From Oasisia sp. SBJ-2009 (Eukaryota > Annelida > Polychaeta > Sabellida > Siboglinidae): DNA of 64,000 bases. The stretch covers positions 682,001-746,000 of the forward strand of contig OZ024855.1 of assembly GCA_964017155.1 (NCBI GenBank). The letters run 5' to 3'. Below are positions 1 through 11,300 of this stretch, piece after piece. Position 1 is the first letter of the stretch, and every line of letters starts with the position of its first letter. The notes under the pieces are model-generated. The model was not told the origin of the DNA. It was given only the letters and a program-made list of their open reading frames with translations, and ran no database searches. The position numbers and the translations under genes are program-made.

Positions 1-26
1 GGCGACCTTAACAGGGTGATAGTTGC

Positions 27-75
27 ACAAATCGAGGAAAACGACAAAGTCCGATCCGTCTACGGGGGATCAGTT
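27..75 (+). repeat. 49-bp internal direct repeat, copy in half A
   Basis: Positions 27-75 are identical to 209-257, exactly 182 bp away. The segment runs from ACAAATCGAGG to GGGGGATCAGTT. It is the only long stretch of identity between the two half-units and is the natural site for misaligned recombination inside the array. In units preceded by the GTTAGTTGCAAAA variant the identity is about two bases shorter on the left. Confidence 0.97.
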
Positions 76-103
76 TTGAGAATCGAGAGAAACGGCCAAG
101 TTC

Positions 104-189
104 GACGCGCCGGTCGGTCTTCTCGGGCGTATTCCACGCACGGAGTGTAACTACGACTCTCTCGACGAAACCAACTGACCGTGCGCGTC
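104..189 (+). other. Inverted-repeat (dyad) in half A
   Basis: GACGCGCCGGTC at 104-115 is complementary to GACCG at 177-181 plus GCGCGTC at 183-189, with one unpaired T at 182. This gives a 12-bp GC-rich stem around a 61-nt loop. The arms are kept in nearly all A halves. One pair is broken in the GAGCGTGCGCG variant found in the units starting at 5784, 9033, 20946 and 24195. Whether it forms a hairpin or cruciform in vivo cannot be told from sequence. Confidence 0.65.
142..177 (+). other. Third 28S-like fragment, forward, in half A
   Basis: GTAACTACGACTCTCT at 147-162 matches the 28S sequence GTAACTATGACTCTCT at 15 of 16 positions and is preceded by GGAG as in 28S. After a poorly matching stretch, CCAACTG at 171-177 may correspond to CCAAATG beyond the R2 site. 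This piece lies in the loop between the two arms of the inverted repeat at 104-189. It is shorter and more degenerate than the half-B pieces, so homology is probable rather than certain. Confidence 0.6.
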
Positions 190-208
190 GTCTTGCCAAC
201 TTTTGGAA

Positions 209-257
209 ACAAATCGAGGAAAACGACAAAGTCCGATCCGTCTACGGGGGATCAGTT
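209..257 (+). repeat. 49-bp internal direct repeat, copy in half B
   Basis: This is the second copy of the segment at 27-75. The two copies stay identical while the flanking half-unit sequence has diverged strongly, which suggests a recent local duplication, ongoing gene conversion or selection on this segment. One marker SNP (T to C, in GTCCACGG) falls in the half-B copy at 12156, 27318, 37434 and 50454. Confidence 0.97.
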
Positions 258-391
258 GGGGAAGTCTGTTTACATTCTTTTCAACAGAATTCCGTGCCGA
301 CCGCTGGGTAAACGGCGGGAGTAATAATGAACCACTAACTAGATGAGGTGACGAGGCATTTGGAGACCTTAACAGGGTGTTAGTTGCAAAA
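213..391 (+). repeat. Half-unit B (179 bp)
   Basis: Half B begins with the same 49-bp segment as half A and departs at CAGTTGGGGAAG. Its right two thirds hold a forward 28S-like piece with GGGTAAACGGCGGGAGTAA, immediately followed by an inverted 28S-like piece covering the R2 target region. GC is about 49%. Most B halves contain an EcoRI site in ACAGAATTCC; the linked variant ACATAATTCC lacks it. Half B stands alone at 60005-60183 and 62893-63071. Confidence 0.93.
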
Positions 392-666
392 ATCGAGGAA
401 AACGACAAAGTCCGATCCGTCTACGGGGGATCAGTTTTGAGAATCGAGAGAAACGGCCAAGTTCGACGCGCCGGTCGGTCTTCTCGGGCGTATTCCACGC
501 TCGGAGTGTAACTACGACTCTCTCGACGAAACCAACTGACCGTGCGCGTCGTCTTGCCAACTTTTGGAAACAAATCGAGGAAAACGACAAAGTCCGATCC
601 GTCTACGGGGGATCAGTTGGGGAAGTCTGTTTACATTCTTTTCAACAGAATTCCGTGCCGACCGCT

Positions 667-691
667 GGGTAAACGGCGGGAGTAATAATGA
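667..691 (+). other. 28S rRNA-like fragment, forward, in half B
   Basis: The sequence GGGTAAACGGCGGGAGTAA at 667-685 is, as I recall it, identical over 19 bases to the conserved 28S stretch just upstream of the R2 insertion site. The next bases, TAATGA, resemble the 28S continuation CTATGA. Further left, AATTC stands a similar distance upstream, as in 28S, but the bases between do not match well. The fragment recurs in each B half, every 361 bp. It is too short to be a functional rRNA gene. Basis: bases seen here, 28S recalled from memory. Confidence 0.8.
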
Positions 692-693
692 AC

Positions 694-748
694 CACTAAC
701 TAGATGAGGTGACGAGGCATTTGGCGACCTTAACAGGGTGATAGTTGC
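694..748 (-). other. 28S rRNA-like fragment, inverted, spanning the R2 target region
   Basis: Read on the minus strand, this block follows eukaryotic 28S from AACTATGAC through TTAAGGTAGCC and AAATGCCTCGTC to ATCTAATTAGTG. By hand alignment about 43 of 48 positions match, with one 5-nt insertion (ACCTC) before ATCTA. The sequence at the R2 cleavage point and I-PpoI core is GTTAAGGTCGCC here instead of CTTAAGGTAGCC, so the site is degenerate. The block occurs once in every B half; units with the GAGACC / GTTAG variant diverge a little more. It begins about 2-5 bp after the end of the forward fragment, making a head-to-head arrangement. Confidence 0.8.
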
Positions 749-3700
749 ACAAATCGAGGAAAACGACAAAGTCCGATCCGTCTACGGGGGATCAGTTTTG
801 AGAATCGAGAGAAACGGCCAAGTTCGACGCGCCGGTCGGTCTTCTCGGGCGTATTCCACGCACGGAGTGTAACTACGACTCTCTCGACGAAACCAACTGA
901 CCGTGCGCGTCTTCTTGCCAACTTTTGGAAACAAATCGAGGAAAACGACAAAGTCCGATCCGTCTACGGGGGATCAGTTGGGGAAGTATGTTTACATTCT
1001 TTTCAACATAATTCCGTGGCGACCGCTGGGTAAACGGCGGGAGTAATAATGAACCACTAACTAGATGAGGTGACGAGGCATTTGGCGACCTTAACAGGGT
1101 GATAGTTGCACAAATCGAGGAAAACGACAAAGTCCGATCCGTCTACGGGGGATCAGTTTTGAGAATCGAGAGAAACGGCCAAGTTCGACGCGCCGGTCGG
1201 TCTTCTCGGGCGTGTTCCACGCACGGAGTGTAACTACGACTCTCTCGACGAAACCAACTGACCGTGCGCGTCGTCTTGCCAACTTTTGGAAACAAATCGA
1301 GGAAAACGACAAAGTCCGATCCGTCTACGGGGGATCAGTTGGGGAAGTCTGTTTACATTCTTTTCAACATAATTCCGTGGCGACCGCTGGGTAAACGGCG
1401 GGAGTAATAATGAACCACTAACTAGATGAGGTGACGAGGCATTTGGCGACCTTAACAGGGTGATAGTTGCACAAATCGAGGAAAACGACAAAGTCCGATC
1501 CGTCTACGGGGGATCAGTTTTGAGAATCGAGAGAAACGGCCAAGTTCGACGCGCCGGTCGGTCTTCTCGGGCGTATTCCACGCACGGAGTGTAACTACGA
1601 CTCTCTCGACGAAACCAACTGACCGTGCGCGTCGTCTTGCCAACTTTTGGAAACAAATCGAGGAAAACGACAAAGTCCGATCCGTCTACGGGGGATCAGT
1701 TGGGGAAGTCTGTTTACATTCTTTTCAACAGAATTCCGTGCCGACCGCTGGGTAAACGGCGGGAGTAATAATGAACCACTAACTAGATGAGGTGACGAGG
1801 CATTTGGAGACCTTAACAGGGTGTTAGTTGCAAAAATCGAGGAAAACGACAAAGTCCGATCCGTCTACGGGGGATCAGTTTTGAGAATCGAGAGAAACGG
1901 CCAAGTTCGACGCGCCGGTCGGTCTTCTCGGGCGTGTTCCACGCACGGAGTGTAACTACGACTCTCTCGACGAAACCAACTGACCGTGCGCGTCGTCTTG
2001 CCAACTTTTGGAAACAAATCGAGGAAAACGACAAAGTCCGATCCGTCTACGGGGGATCAGTTGGGGAAGTCTGTTTACATTCTTTTCAACATAATTCCGT
2101 GGCGACCGCTGGGTAAACGGCGGGAGTAATAATGAACCACTAACTAGATGAGGTGACGAGGCATTTGGCGACCTTAACAGGGTGATAGTTGCACAAATCG
2201 AGGAAAACGACAAAGTCCGATCCGTCTACGGGGGATCAGTTTTGAGAATCGAGAGAAACGGCCAAGTTCGACGCGCCGGTCGGTCTTCTCGGGCGTATTC
2301 CACGCACGGAGTGTAACTACGACTCTCTCGACGAAACCAACTGACCGTGCGCGTCGTCTTGCCAACTTTTGGAAACAAATCGAGGAAAACGACAAAGTCC
2401 GATCCGTCTACGGGGGATCAGTTGGGGAAGTCTGTTTACATTCTTTTCAACAGAATTCCGTGCCGACCGCTGGGTAAACGGCGGGAGTAATAATGAACCA
2501 CTAACTAGATGAGGTGACGAGGCATTTGGAGACCTTAACAGGGTGTTAGTTGCAAAAATCGAGGAAAACGACAAAGTCCGATCCGTCTACGGGGGATCAG
2601 TTTTGAGAATCGAGAGAAACGGCCAAGTTCGACGCGCCGGTCGGTCTTCTCGGGCGTATTCCACGCTCGGAGTGTAACTACGACTCTCTCGACGAAACCA
2701 ACTGACCGTGCGCGTCGTCTTGCCAACTTTTGGAAACAAATCGAGGAAAACGACAAAGTCCGATCCGTCTACGGGGGATCAGTTGGGGAAGTCTGTTTAC
2801 ATTCTTTTCAACAGAATTCCGTGCCGACCGCTGGGTAAACGGCGGGAGTAATAATGAACCACTAAATAGATGAGGTGACGAGGCATTTGGCGACCTTAAC
2901 AGGGTGATAGTTGCACAAATCGAGGAAAACGACAAAGTCCGATCCGTCTACGGGGGATCAGTTTTGAGAATCGAGAGAAACGGCCAAGTTCGACGCGCCG
3001 GTCGGTCTTCTCGGGCGTATTCCACGCTCGGAGTGTAACTACGACTCTCTCGACGAAACCAACTGACCGTGCGCGTCGTCTTGCCAACTTTTGGAAACAA
3101 ATCGAGGAAAACGACAAAGTCCGATCCGTCTACGGGGGATCAGTTGGGGAAGTCTGTTTACATTCTTTTCAACAGAATTCCGTGCCGACCGCTGGGTAAA
3201 CGGCGGGAGTAATAATGAACCACTAACTAGATGAGGTGACGAGGCATTTGGCGACCTTAACAGGGTGATAGTTGCACAAATCGAGGAAAACGACAAAGTC
3301 CGATCCGTCTACGGGGGATCAGTTTTGAGAATCGAGAGAAACGGCCAAGTTCGACGCGCCGGTCGGTCTTCTCGGGCGTATTCCACGCACGGAGTGTAAC
3401 TACGACTCTCTCGACGAAACCAACTGACCGTGCGCGTCGTCTTGCCAACTTTTGGAAACAAATCGAGGAAAACGACAAAGTCCGATCCGTCTACGGGGGA
3501 TCAGTTGGGGAAGTATGTTTACATTCTTTTCAACAGAATTCCGTGCCGACCGCTGGGTAAACGGCGGGAGTAATAATGAACCACTAACTAGATGAGGTGA
3601 CGAGGCATTTGGCGACCTTAACAGGGTGATAGTTGCACAAATCGATGAAAACGACAAAGTCCGATCCGTCTACGGGGGATCAGTTTTGAGAATCGAGAGA

Positions 3701-5061
3701 AACGGCCAAGTTCGACGCGCCGGTCGCTCTTCTCGGGCGTATTCCACGCACGGAGTGTAACTACGACTCTCTCGACGAAACCGACTGACCGTGCGCGTCG
3801 TCTTGCCAACTTTTGGAAACAAATCGAGGAAAACGACAAAGTCCGATCCGTCTACGGGGGATCAGTTGGGGAAGTCTGTTTACATTCTTTTCAACAGAAT
3901 TCCGTGCCGACCGCTGGGTAAACGGCGGGAGTAATAATGAACCACTAAATAGATGAGGTGACGAGGCATTTGGCGACCTTAACAGGGTGATAGTTGCACA
4001 AATCGAGGAAAACGACAAAGTCCGATCCGTCTACGGGGGATCAGTTTTGAGAATCGAGAGAAACGGCCAAGTTCGACGCGCCGGTCGGTCTTCTCGGGCG
4101 TATTCCACGCACGGAGTGTAACTACGACTCTCTCGACGAAACCAACTGACCGTGCGCGTCGTCTTGCCAACTTTTGGAAACAAATCGAGGAAAACGACAA
4201 AGTCCGATCCGTCTACGGGGGATCAGTTGGGGAAGTATGTTTACATTCTTTTCAACAGAATTCCGTGCCGACCGCTGGGTAAACGGCGGGAGTAATAATG
4301 AACCACTAACTAGATGAGGTGACGAGGCATTTGGCGACCTTAACAGGGTGATAGTTGCACAAATCGATGAAAACGACAAAGTCCGATCCGTCTACGGGGG
4401 ATCAGTTTTGAGAATCGAGAGAAACGGCCAAGTTCGACGCGCCGGTCGCTCTTCTCGGGCGTATTCCACGCACGGAGTGTAACTACGACTCTCTCGACGA
4501 AACCGACTGACCGTGCGCGTCGTCTTGCCAACTTTTGGAAACAAATCGAGGAAAACGACAAAGTCCGATCCGTCTACGGGGGATCAGTTGGGGAAGTCTG
4601 TTTACATTCTTTTCAACAGAATTCCGTGCCGACCGCTGGGTAAACGGCGGGAGTAATAATGAACCACTAAATAGATGAGGTGACGAGGCATTTGGCGACC
4701 TTAACAGGGTGATAGTTGCACAAATCGAGGAAAACGACAAAGTCCGATCCGTCTACGGGGGATCAGTTTTGAGAATCGAGAGAAACGGCCAAGTTCGACG
4801 CGCCGGTCGGTCTTCTCGGGCGTATTCCACGCACGGAGTGTAACTACGACTCTCTCGACGAAACCAACTGACCGTGCGCGTCGTCTTGCCAACTTTTGGA
4901 AACAAATCGAGGAAAACGACAAAGTCCGATCCGTCTACGGGGGATCAGTTGGGGAAGTCTGTTTACATTCTTTTCAACAGAATTCCGTGCCGACCGCTGG
5001 GTAAACGGCGGGAGTAATAATGAACCACTAAATAGATGAGGTGACGAGGCATTTGGCGACC

Positions 5062-8000
5062 TTAACAGGGTGATAGTTGCACAAATCGAGGAAAACGACA
5101 AAGTCCGATCCGTCTACGGGGGATCAGTTTTGAGAATCGAGAGAAACGGCCAAGTTCGACGCGCCGGTCGGTCTTCTCGGGCGTGTTCCACGCACGGAGT
5201 GTAACTACGACTCTCTCGACGAAACCAACTGACCGTGCGCGTCGTCTTGCCAACTTTTGGAAACAAATCGAGGAAAACGACAAAGTCCGATCCGTCTACG
5301 GGGGATCAGTTGGGGAAGTCTGTTTTCATTCTTTTCAACATAATTCCGTGGCGACCTCTGGGTAAACGGCGGGAGTAATAATGAACCACTAACTAGATGA
5401 GGTGACGAGGCATTTGGCGACCTTAACAGGGTGATAGTTGCACAAATCGAGGAAAACGACAAAGTCCGATCCGTCTACGGGGGATCAGTTTTGAGAATCG
5501 AGAGAAACGGCCAAGTTCGACGCGCCGGTCGGTCTTCTCGGGCGTATTCCACGCTCGGAGTGTAACTACGACTCTCTCGACGAAACCAACTGACCGTGCG
5601 CGTCGTCTTGCCAACTTTTGGAAACAAATCGAGGAAAACGACAAAGTCCGATCCGTCTACGGGGGATCAGTTGGGGAAGTCTGTTTACATTCTTTTCAAC
5701 AGAATTCCGTGCCGACCGCTGGGTAAACGGCGGGAGTAATAATGAACCACTAACTAGATGAGGTGACGAGGCATTTGGCGACCTTAACAGGGTGATAGTT
5801 GCACAAATCGAGGAAAACGACAAAGTCCGATCCGTCTACGGGGGATCAGTTTTGAGAATCGAGAGAAACGGCCAAGTTCGACGCGCCGGTCGGTCTTCTC
5901 GGGCGTGTTCCACGCACGGAGTGTAACTACGACTCTCTCGACGAAACCAACTGAGCGTGCGCGTCGTCTTGCCAACTTTTGGAAATAAATCGAGGAAAAC
6001 GACAAAGTCCGATCCGTCTACGGGGGATCAGTTGGGGAAGTCTGTTTACATTCTTTTCAACAGAATTCCGTGCCGACCGCTGGGTAAACGGCGGGAGTAA
6101 TAATGAACCACTAACTAGATGAGGTGACGAGGCATTTGGAGACCTTAACAGGGTGTTAGTTGCAAAAATCGAGGAAAACGACAAAGTCCGATCCGTCTAC
6201 GGGGGATCAGTTTTGAGAATCGAGAGAAACGGCCAAGTTCGACGCGCCGGTCGGTCTTCTCGGGCGTATTCCACGCTCGGAGTGTAACTACGACTCTCTC
6301 GACGAAACCAACTGACCGTGCGCGTCGTCTTGCCAACTTTTGGAAACAAATCGAGGAAAACGACAAAGTCCGATCCGTCTACGGGGGATCAGTTGGGGAA
6401 GTCTGTTTACATTCTTTTCAACAGAATTCCGTGCCGACCGCTGGGTAAACGGCGGGAGTAATAATGAACCACTAACTAGATGAGGTGACGAGGCATTTGG
6501 CGACCTTAACAGGGTGATAGTTGCACAAATCGAGGAAAACGACAAAGTCCGATCCGTCTACGGGGGATCAGTTTTGAGAATCGAGAGAAACGGCCAAGTT
6601 CGACGCGCCGGTCGGTCTTCTCGGGCGTATTCCACGCACGGAGTGTAACTACGACTCTCTCGACGAAACCAACTGACCGTGCGCGTCGTCTTGCCAACTT
6701 TTGGAAACAAATCGAGGAAAACGACAAAGTCCGATCCGTCTACGGGGGATCAGTTGGGGAAGTATGTTTACATTCTTTTCAACAGAATTCCGTGCCGACC
6801 GCTGGGTAAACGGCGGGAGTAATAATGAACCACTAACTAGATGAGGTGACGAGGCATTTGGCGACCTTAACAGGGTGATAGTTGCACAAATCGATGAAAA
6901 CGACAAAGTCCGATCCGTCTACGGGGGATCAGTTTTGAGAATCGAGAGAAACGGCCAAGTTCGACGCGCCGGTCGCTCTTCTCGGGCGTATTCCACGCTC
7001 GGAGTGTAACTACGACTCTCTCGACGAAACCGACTGACCGTGCGCGTCGTCTTGCCAACTTTTGGAAACAAATCGAGGAAAACGACAAAGTCCGATCCGT
7101 CTACGGGGGATCAGTTGGGGAAGTCTGTTTACATTCTTTTCAACAGAATTCCGTGCCGACCGCTGGGTAAACGGCGGGAGTAATAATGAACCACTAAATA
7201 GATGAGGTGACGAGGCATTTGGCGACCTTAACAGGGTGATAGTTGCACAAATCGAGGAAAACGACAAAGTCCGATCCGTCTACGGGGGATCAGTTTTGAG
7301 AATCGAGAGAAACGGCCAAGTTCGACGCGCCGGTCGGTCTTCTCGGGCGTATTCCACGCACGGAGTGTAACTACGACTCTCTCGACGAAACCAACTGACC
7401 GTGCGCGTCGTCTTGCCAACTTTTGGAAACAAATCGAGGAAAACGACAAAGTCCGATCCGTCTACGGGGGATCAGTTGGGGAAGTCTGTTTACATTCTTT
7501 TCAACAGAATTCCGTGCCGACCGCTGGGTAAACGGCGGGAGTAATAATGAACCACTAACTAGATGAGGTGACGAGGCATTTGGAGACCTTAACAGGGTGT
7601 TAGTTGCAAAAATCGAGGAAAACGACAAAGTCCGATCCGTCTACGGGGGATCAGTTTTGAGAATCGAGAGAAACGGCCAAGTTCGACGCGCCGGTCGGTC
7701 TTCTCGGGCGTATTCCACGCTCGGAGTGTAACTACGACTCTCTCGACGAAACCAACTGACCGTGCGCGTCGTCTTGCCAACTTTTGGAAACAAATCGAGG
7801 AAAACGACAAAGTCCGATCCGTCTACGGGGGATCAGTTGGGGAAGTCTGTTTACATTCTTTTCAACAGAATTCCGTGCCGACCGCTGGGTAAACGGCGGG
7901 AGTAATAATGAACCACTAACTAGATGAGGTGACGAGGCATTTGGCGACCTTAACAGGGTGATAGTTGCACAAATCGATGAAAAAGACAAAGTCCGATCCG

Positions 8001-8310
8001 TCTACGGGGGATCAGTTTTGAGAATCGAGAGAAACGGCCAAGTTCGACGCGCCGGTCGCTCTTCTCGGGCGTATTCCACGCACGGAGTGTAACTACGACT
8101 CTCTCGACGAAACCGACTGACCGTGCGCGTCGTCTTGCCAACTTTTGGAAACAAATCGAGGAAAACGACAAAGTCCGATCCGTCTACGGGGGATCAGTTG
8201 GGGAAGTCTGTTTACATTCTTTTCAACAGAATTCCGTGCCGACCGCTGGGTAAACGGCGGGAGTAATAATGAACCACTAAATAGATGAGGTGACGAGGCA
8301 TTTGGCGACC
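5062..8310 (+). repeat. 3,249-bp (nine-unit) block, first tandem copy
   Basis: Nine consecutive units form a haplotype series that is repeated immediately at 8311. The series starts with the unit carrying TTTTCATTC / ACCTCTGGG and ends with one carrying ATCGATGAAAAAGAC. It includes the rare unit with GAGCGTGCGCG and GGAAATAAATCG. The boundaries are accurate to about one unit. Confidence 0.87.
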
Positions 8311-11300
8311 TTAACAGGGTGATAGTTGCACAAATCGAGGAAAACGACAAAGTCCGATCCGTCTACGGGGGATCAGTTTTGAGAATCGAGAGAAACGGCC
8401 AAGTTCGACGCGCCGGTCGGTCTTCTCGGGCGTGTTCCACGCACGGAGTGTAACTACGACTCTCTCGACGAAACCAACTGACCGTGCGCGTCGTCTTGCC
8501 AACTTTTGGAAACAAATCGAGGAAAACGACAAAGTCCGATCCGTCTACGGGGGATCAGTTGGGGAAGTCTGTTTTCATTCTTTTCAACATAATTCCGTGG
8601 CGACCTCTGGGTAAACGGCGGGAGTAATAATGAACCACTAACTAGATGAGGTGACGAGGCATTTGGCGACCTTAACAGGGTGATAGTTGCACAAATCGAG
8701 GAAAACGACAAAGTCCGATCCGTCTACGGGGGATCAGTTTTGAGAATCGAGAGAAACGGCCAAGTTCGACGCGCCGGTCGGTCTTCTCGGGCGTATTCCA
8801 CGCTCGGAGTGTAACTACGACTCTCTCGACGAAACCAACTGACCGTGCGCGTCGTCTTGCCAACTTTTGGAAACAAATCGAGGAAAACGACAAAGTCCGA
8901 TCCGTCTACGGGGGATCAGTTGGGGAAGTCTGTTTACATTCTTTTCAACAGAATTCCGTGCCGACCGCTGGGTAAACGGCGGGAGTAATAATGAACCACT
9001 AACTAGATGAGGTGACGAGGCATTTGGCGACCTTAACAGGGTGATAGTTGCACAAATCGAGGAAAACGACAAAGTCCGATCCGTCTACGGGGGATCAGTT
9101 TTGAGAATCGAGAGAAACGGCCAAGTTCGACGCGCCGGTCGGTCTTCTCGGGCGTGTTCCACGCACGGAGTGTAACTACGACTCTCTCGACGAAACCAAC
9201 TGAGCGTGCGCGTCGTCTTGCCAACTTTTGGAAATAAATCGAGGAAAACGACAAAGTCCGATCCGTCTACGGGGGATCAGTTGGGGAAGTCTGTTTACAT
9301 TCTTTTCAACAGAATTCCGTGCCGACCGCTGGGTAAACGGCGGGAGTAATAATGAACCACTAACTAGATGAGGTGACGAGGCATTTGGAGACCTTAACAG
9401 GGTGTTAGTTGCAAAAATCGAGGAAAACGACAAAGTCCGATCCGTCTACGGGGGATCAGTTTTGAGAATCGAGAGAAACGGCCAAGTTCGACGCGCCGGT
9501 CGGTCTTCTCGGGCGTATTCCACGCTCGGAGTGTAACTACGACTCTCTCGACGAAACCAACTGACCGTGCGCGTCGTCTTGCCAACTTTTGGAAACAAAT
9601 CGAGGAAAACGACAAAGTCCGATCCGTCTACGGGGGATCAGTTGGGGAAGTCTGTTTACATTCTTTTCAACAGAATTCCGTGCCGACCGCTGGGTAAACG
9701 GCGGGAGTAATAATGAACCACTAACTAGATGAGGTGACGAGGCATTTGGCGACCTTAACAGGGTGATAGTTGCACAAATCGAGGAAAACGACAAAGTCCG
9801 ATCCGTCTACGGGGGATCAGTTTTGAGAATCGAGAGAAACGGCCAAGTTCGACGCGCCGGTCGGTCTTCTCGGGCGTATTCCACGCACGGAGTGTAACTA
9901 CGACTCTCTCGACGAAACCAACTGACCGTGCGCGTCGTCTTGCCAACTTTTGGAAACAAATCGAGGAAAACGACAAAGTCCGATCCGTCTACGGGGGATC
10001 AGTTGGGGAAGTATGTTTACATTCTTTTCAACAGAATTCCGTGCCGACCGCTGGGTAAACGGCGGGAGTAATAATGAACCACTAACTAGATGAGGTGACG
10101 AGGCATTTGGCGACCTTAACAGGGTGATAGTTGCACAAATCGATGAAAACGACAAAGTCCGATCCGTCTACGGGGGATCAGTTTTGAGAATCGAGAGAAA
10201 CGGCCAAGTTCGACGCGCCGGTCGCTCTTCTCGGGCGTATTCCACGCTCGGAGTGTAACTACGACTCTCTCGACGAAACCGACTGACCGTGCGCGTCGTC
10301 TTGCCAACTTTTGGAAACAAATCGAGGAAAACGACAAAGTCCGATCCGTCTACGGGGGATCAGTTGGGGAAGTCTGTTTACATTCTTTTCAACAGAATTC
10401 CGTGCCGACCGCTGGGTAAACGGCGGGAGTAATAATGAACCACTAAATAGATGAGGTGACGAGGCATTTGGCGACCTTAACAGGGTGATAGTTGCACAAA
10501 TCGAGGAAAACGACAAAGTCCGATCCGTCTACGGGGGATCAGTTTTGAGAATCGAGAGAAACGGCCAAGTTCGACGCGCCGGTCGGTCTTCTCGGGCGTA
10601 TTCCACGCACGGAGTGTAACTACGACTCTCTCGACGAAACCAACTGACCGTGCGCGTCGTCTTGCCAACTTTTGGAAACAAATCGAGGAAAACGACAAAG
10701 TCCGATCCGTCTACGGGGGATCAGTTGGGGAAGTCTGTTTACATTCTTTTCAACAGAATTCCGTGCCGACCGCTGGGTAAACGGCGGGAGTAATAATGAA
10801 CCACTAACTAGATGAGGTGACGAGGCATTTGGAGACCTTAACAGGGTGTTAGTTGCAAAAATCGAGGAAAACGACAAAGTCCGATCCGTCTACGGGGGAT
10901 CAGTTTTGAGAATCGAGAGAAACGGCCAAGTTCGACGCGCCGGTCGGTCTTCTCGGGCGTATTCCACGCTCGGAGTGTAACTACGACTCTCTCGACGAAA
11001 CCAACTGACCGTGCGCGTCGTCTTGCCAACTTTTGGAAACAAATCGAGGAAAACGACAAAGTCCGATCCGTCTACGGGGGATCAGTTGGGGAAGTCTGTT
11101 TACATTCTTTTCAACAGAATTCCGTGCCGACCGCTGGGTAAACGGCGGGAGTAATAATGAACCACTAACTAGATGAGGTGACGAGGCATTTGGCGACCTT
11201 AACAGGGTGATAGTTGCACAAATCGATGAAAAAGACAAAGTCCGATCCGTCTACGGGGGATCAGTTTTGAGAATCGAGAGAAACGGCCAAGTTCGACGCG

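Larger units (their letters stand above)
31..212 (+). repeat. Half-unit A (182 bp)
   Basis: Half A begins with the 49-bp segment shared with half B and then diverges at CAGTTTTGAG. It contains a 12-bp inverted-repeat stem (104-115 with 177-189) and a short 28S-like piece (about 142-177). GC is about 54% and it holds 23 of the unit's 35 CpGs. Its independence as a module is shown by 179-bp units that lack it entirely and by one unit in which it occurs twice in a row (61628-61991). Confidence 0.93.
31..391 (+). repeat. Reference 361-bp satellite unit (A+B dimer)
   Basis: This is the first complete unit in the half-unit register, beginning at ATCGAGGAAAACGAC and ending before the next copy of that motif at 392. 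It is composed of half A (182 bp) and half B (179 bp). By hand count the common unit has 35 CpG dinucleotides, 85 C and 100 G, giving a CpG observed/expected ratio near 1.5. The length is twice a nucleosome repeat, as in many centromeric and pericentromeric satellites. Because 361 leaves remainder 1 when divided by 3, any reading frame shifts at each unit, which argues against a coding role. The right end of this copy carries the GAGACC / GTTAGTTGCAAAA variant rather than the commoner GCGACC / GATAGTTGCACAA. Confidence 0.95.

Noticed and set aside
8..229. Minus-strand open reading frames of 73 and 85 codons and plus-strand frames of 60 codons in almost every unit
   Set aside because: They overlap each other on both strands, mostly begin at TTG, have no plausible ribosome-binding or promoter context, and match no domain I recognise. 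The 361-bp period shifts the frame each unit. They come and go with single satellite SNPs.
31..391. CENP-B box
   Set aside because: The best candidates (around CTTTTGGAAAC and GTTCGACGCG) lack the required TTCG plus CGGG core at the right spacing.
667..748. Functional rRNA gene or rDNA repeat
   Set aside because: Only short pieces of one 28S stretch are present, rearranged and partly inverted. No other 28S, 18S or 5.8S sequence occurs in 64 kb.
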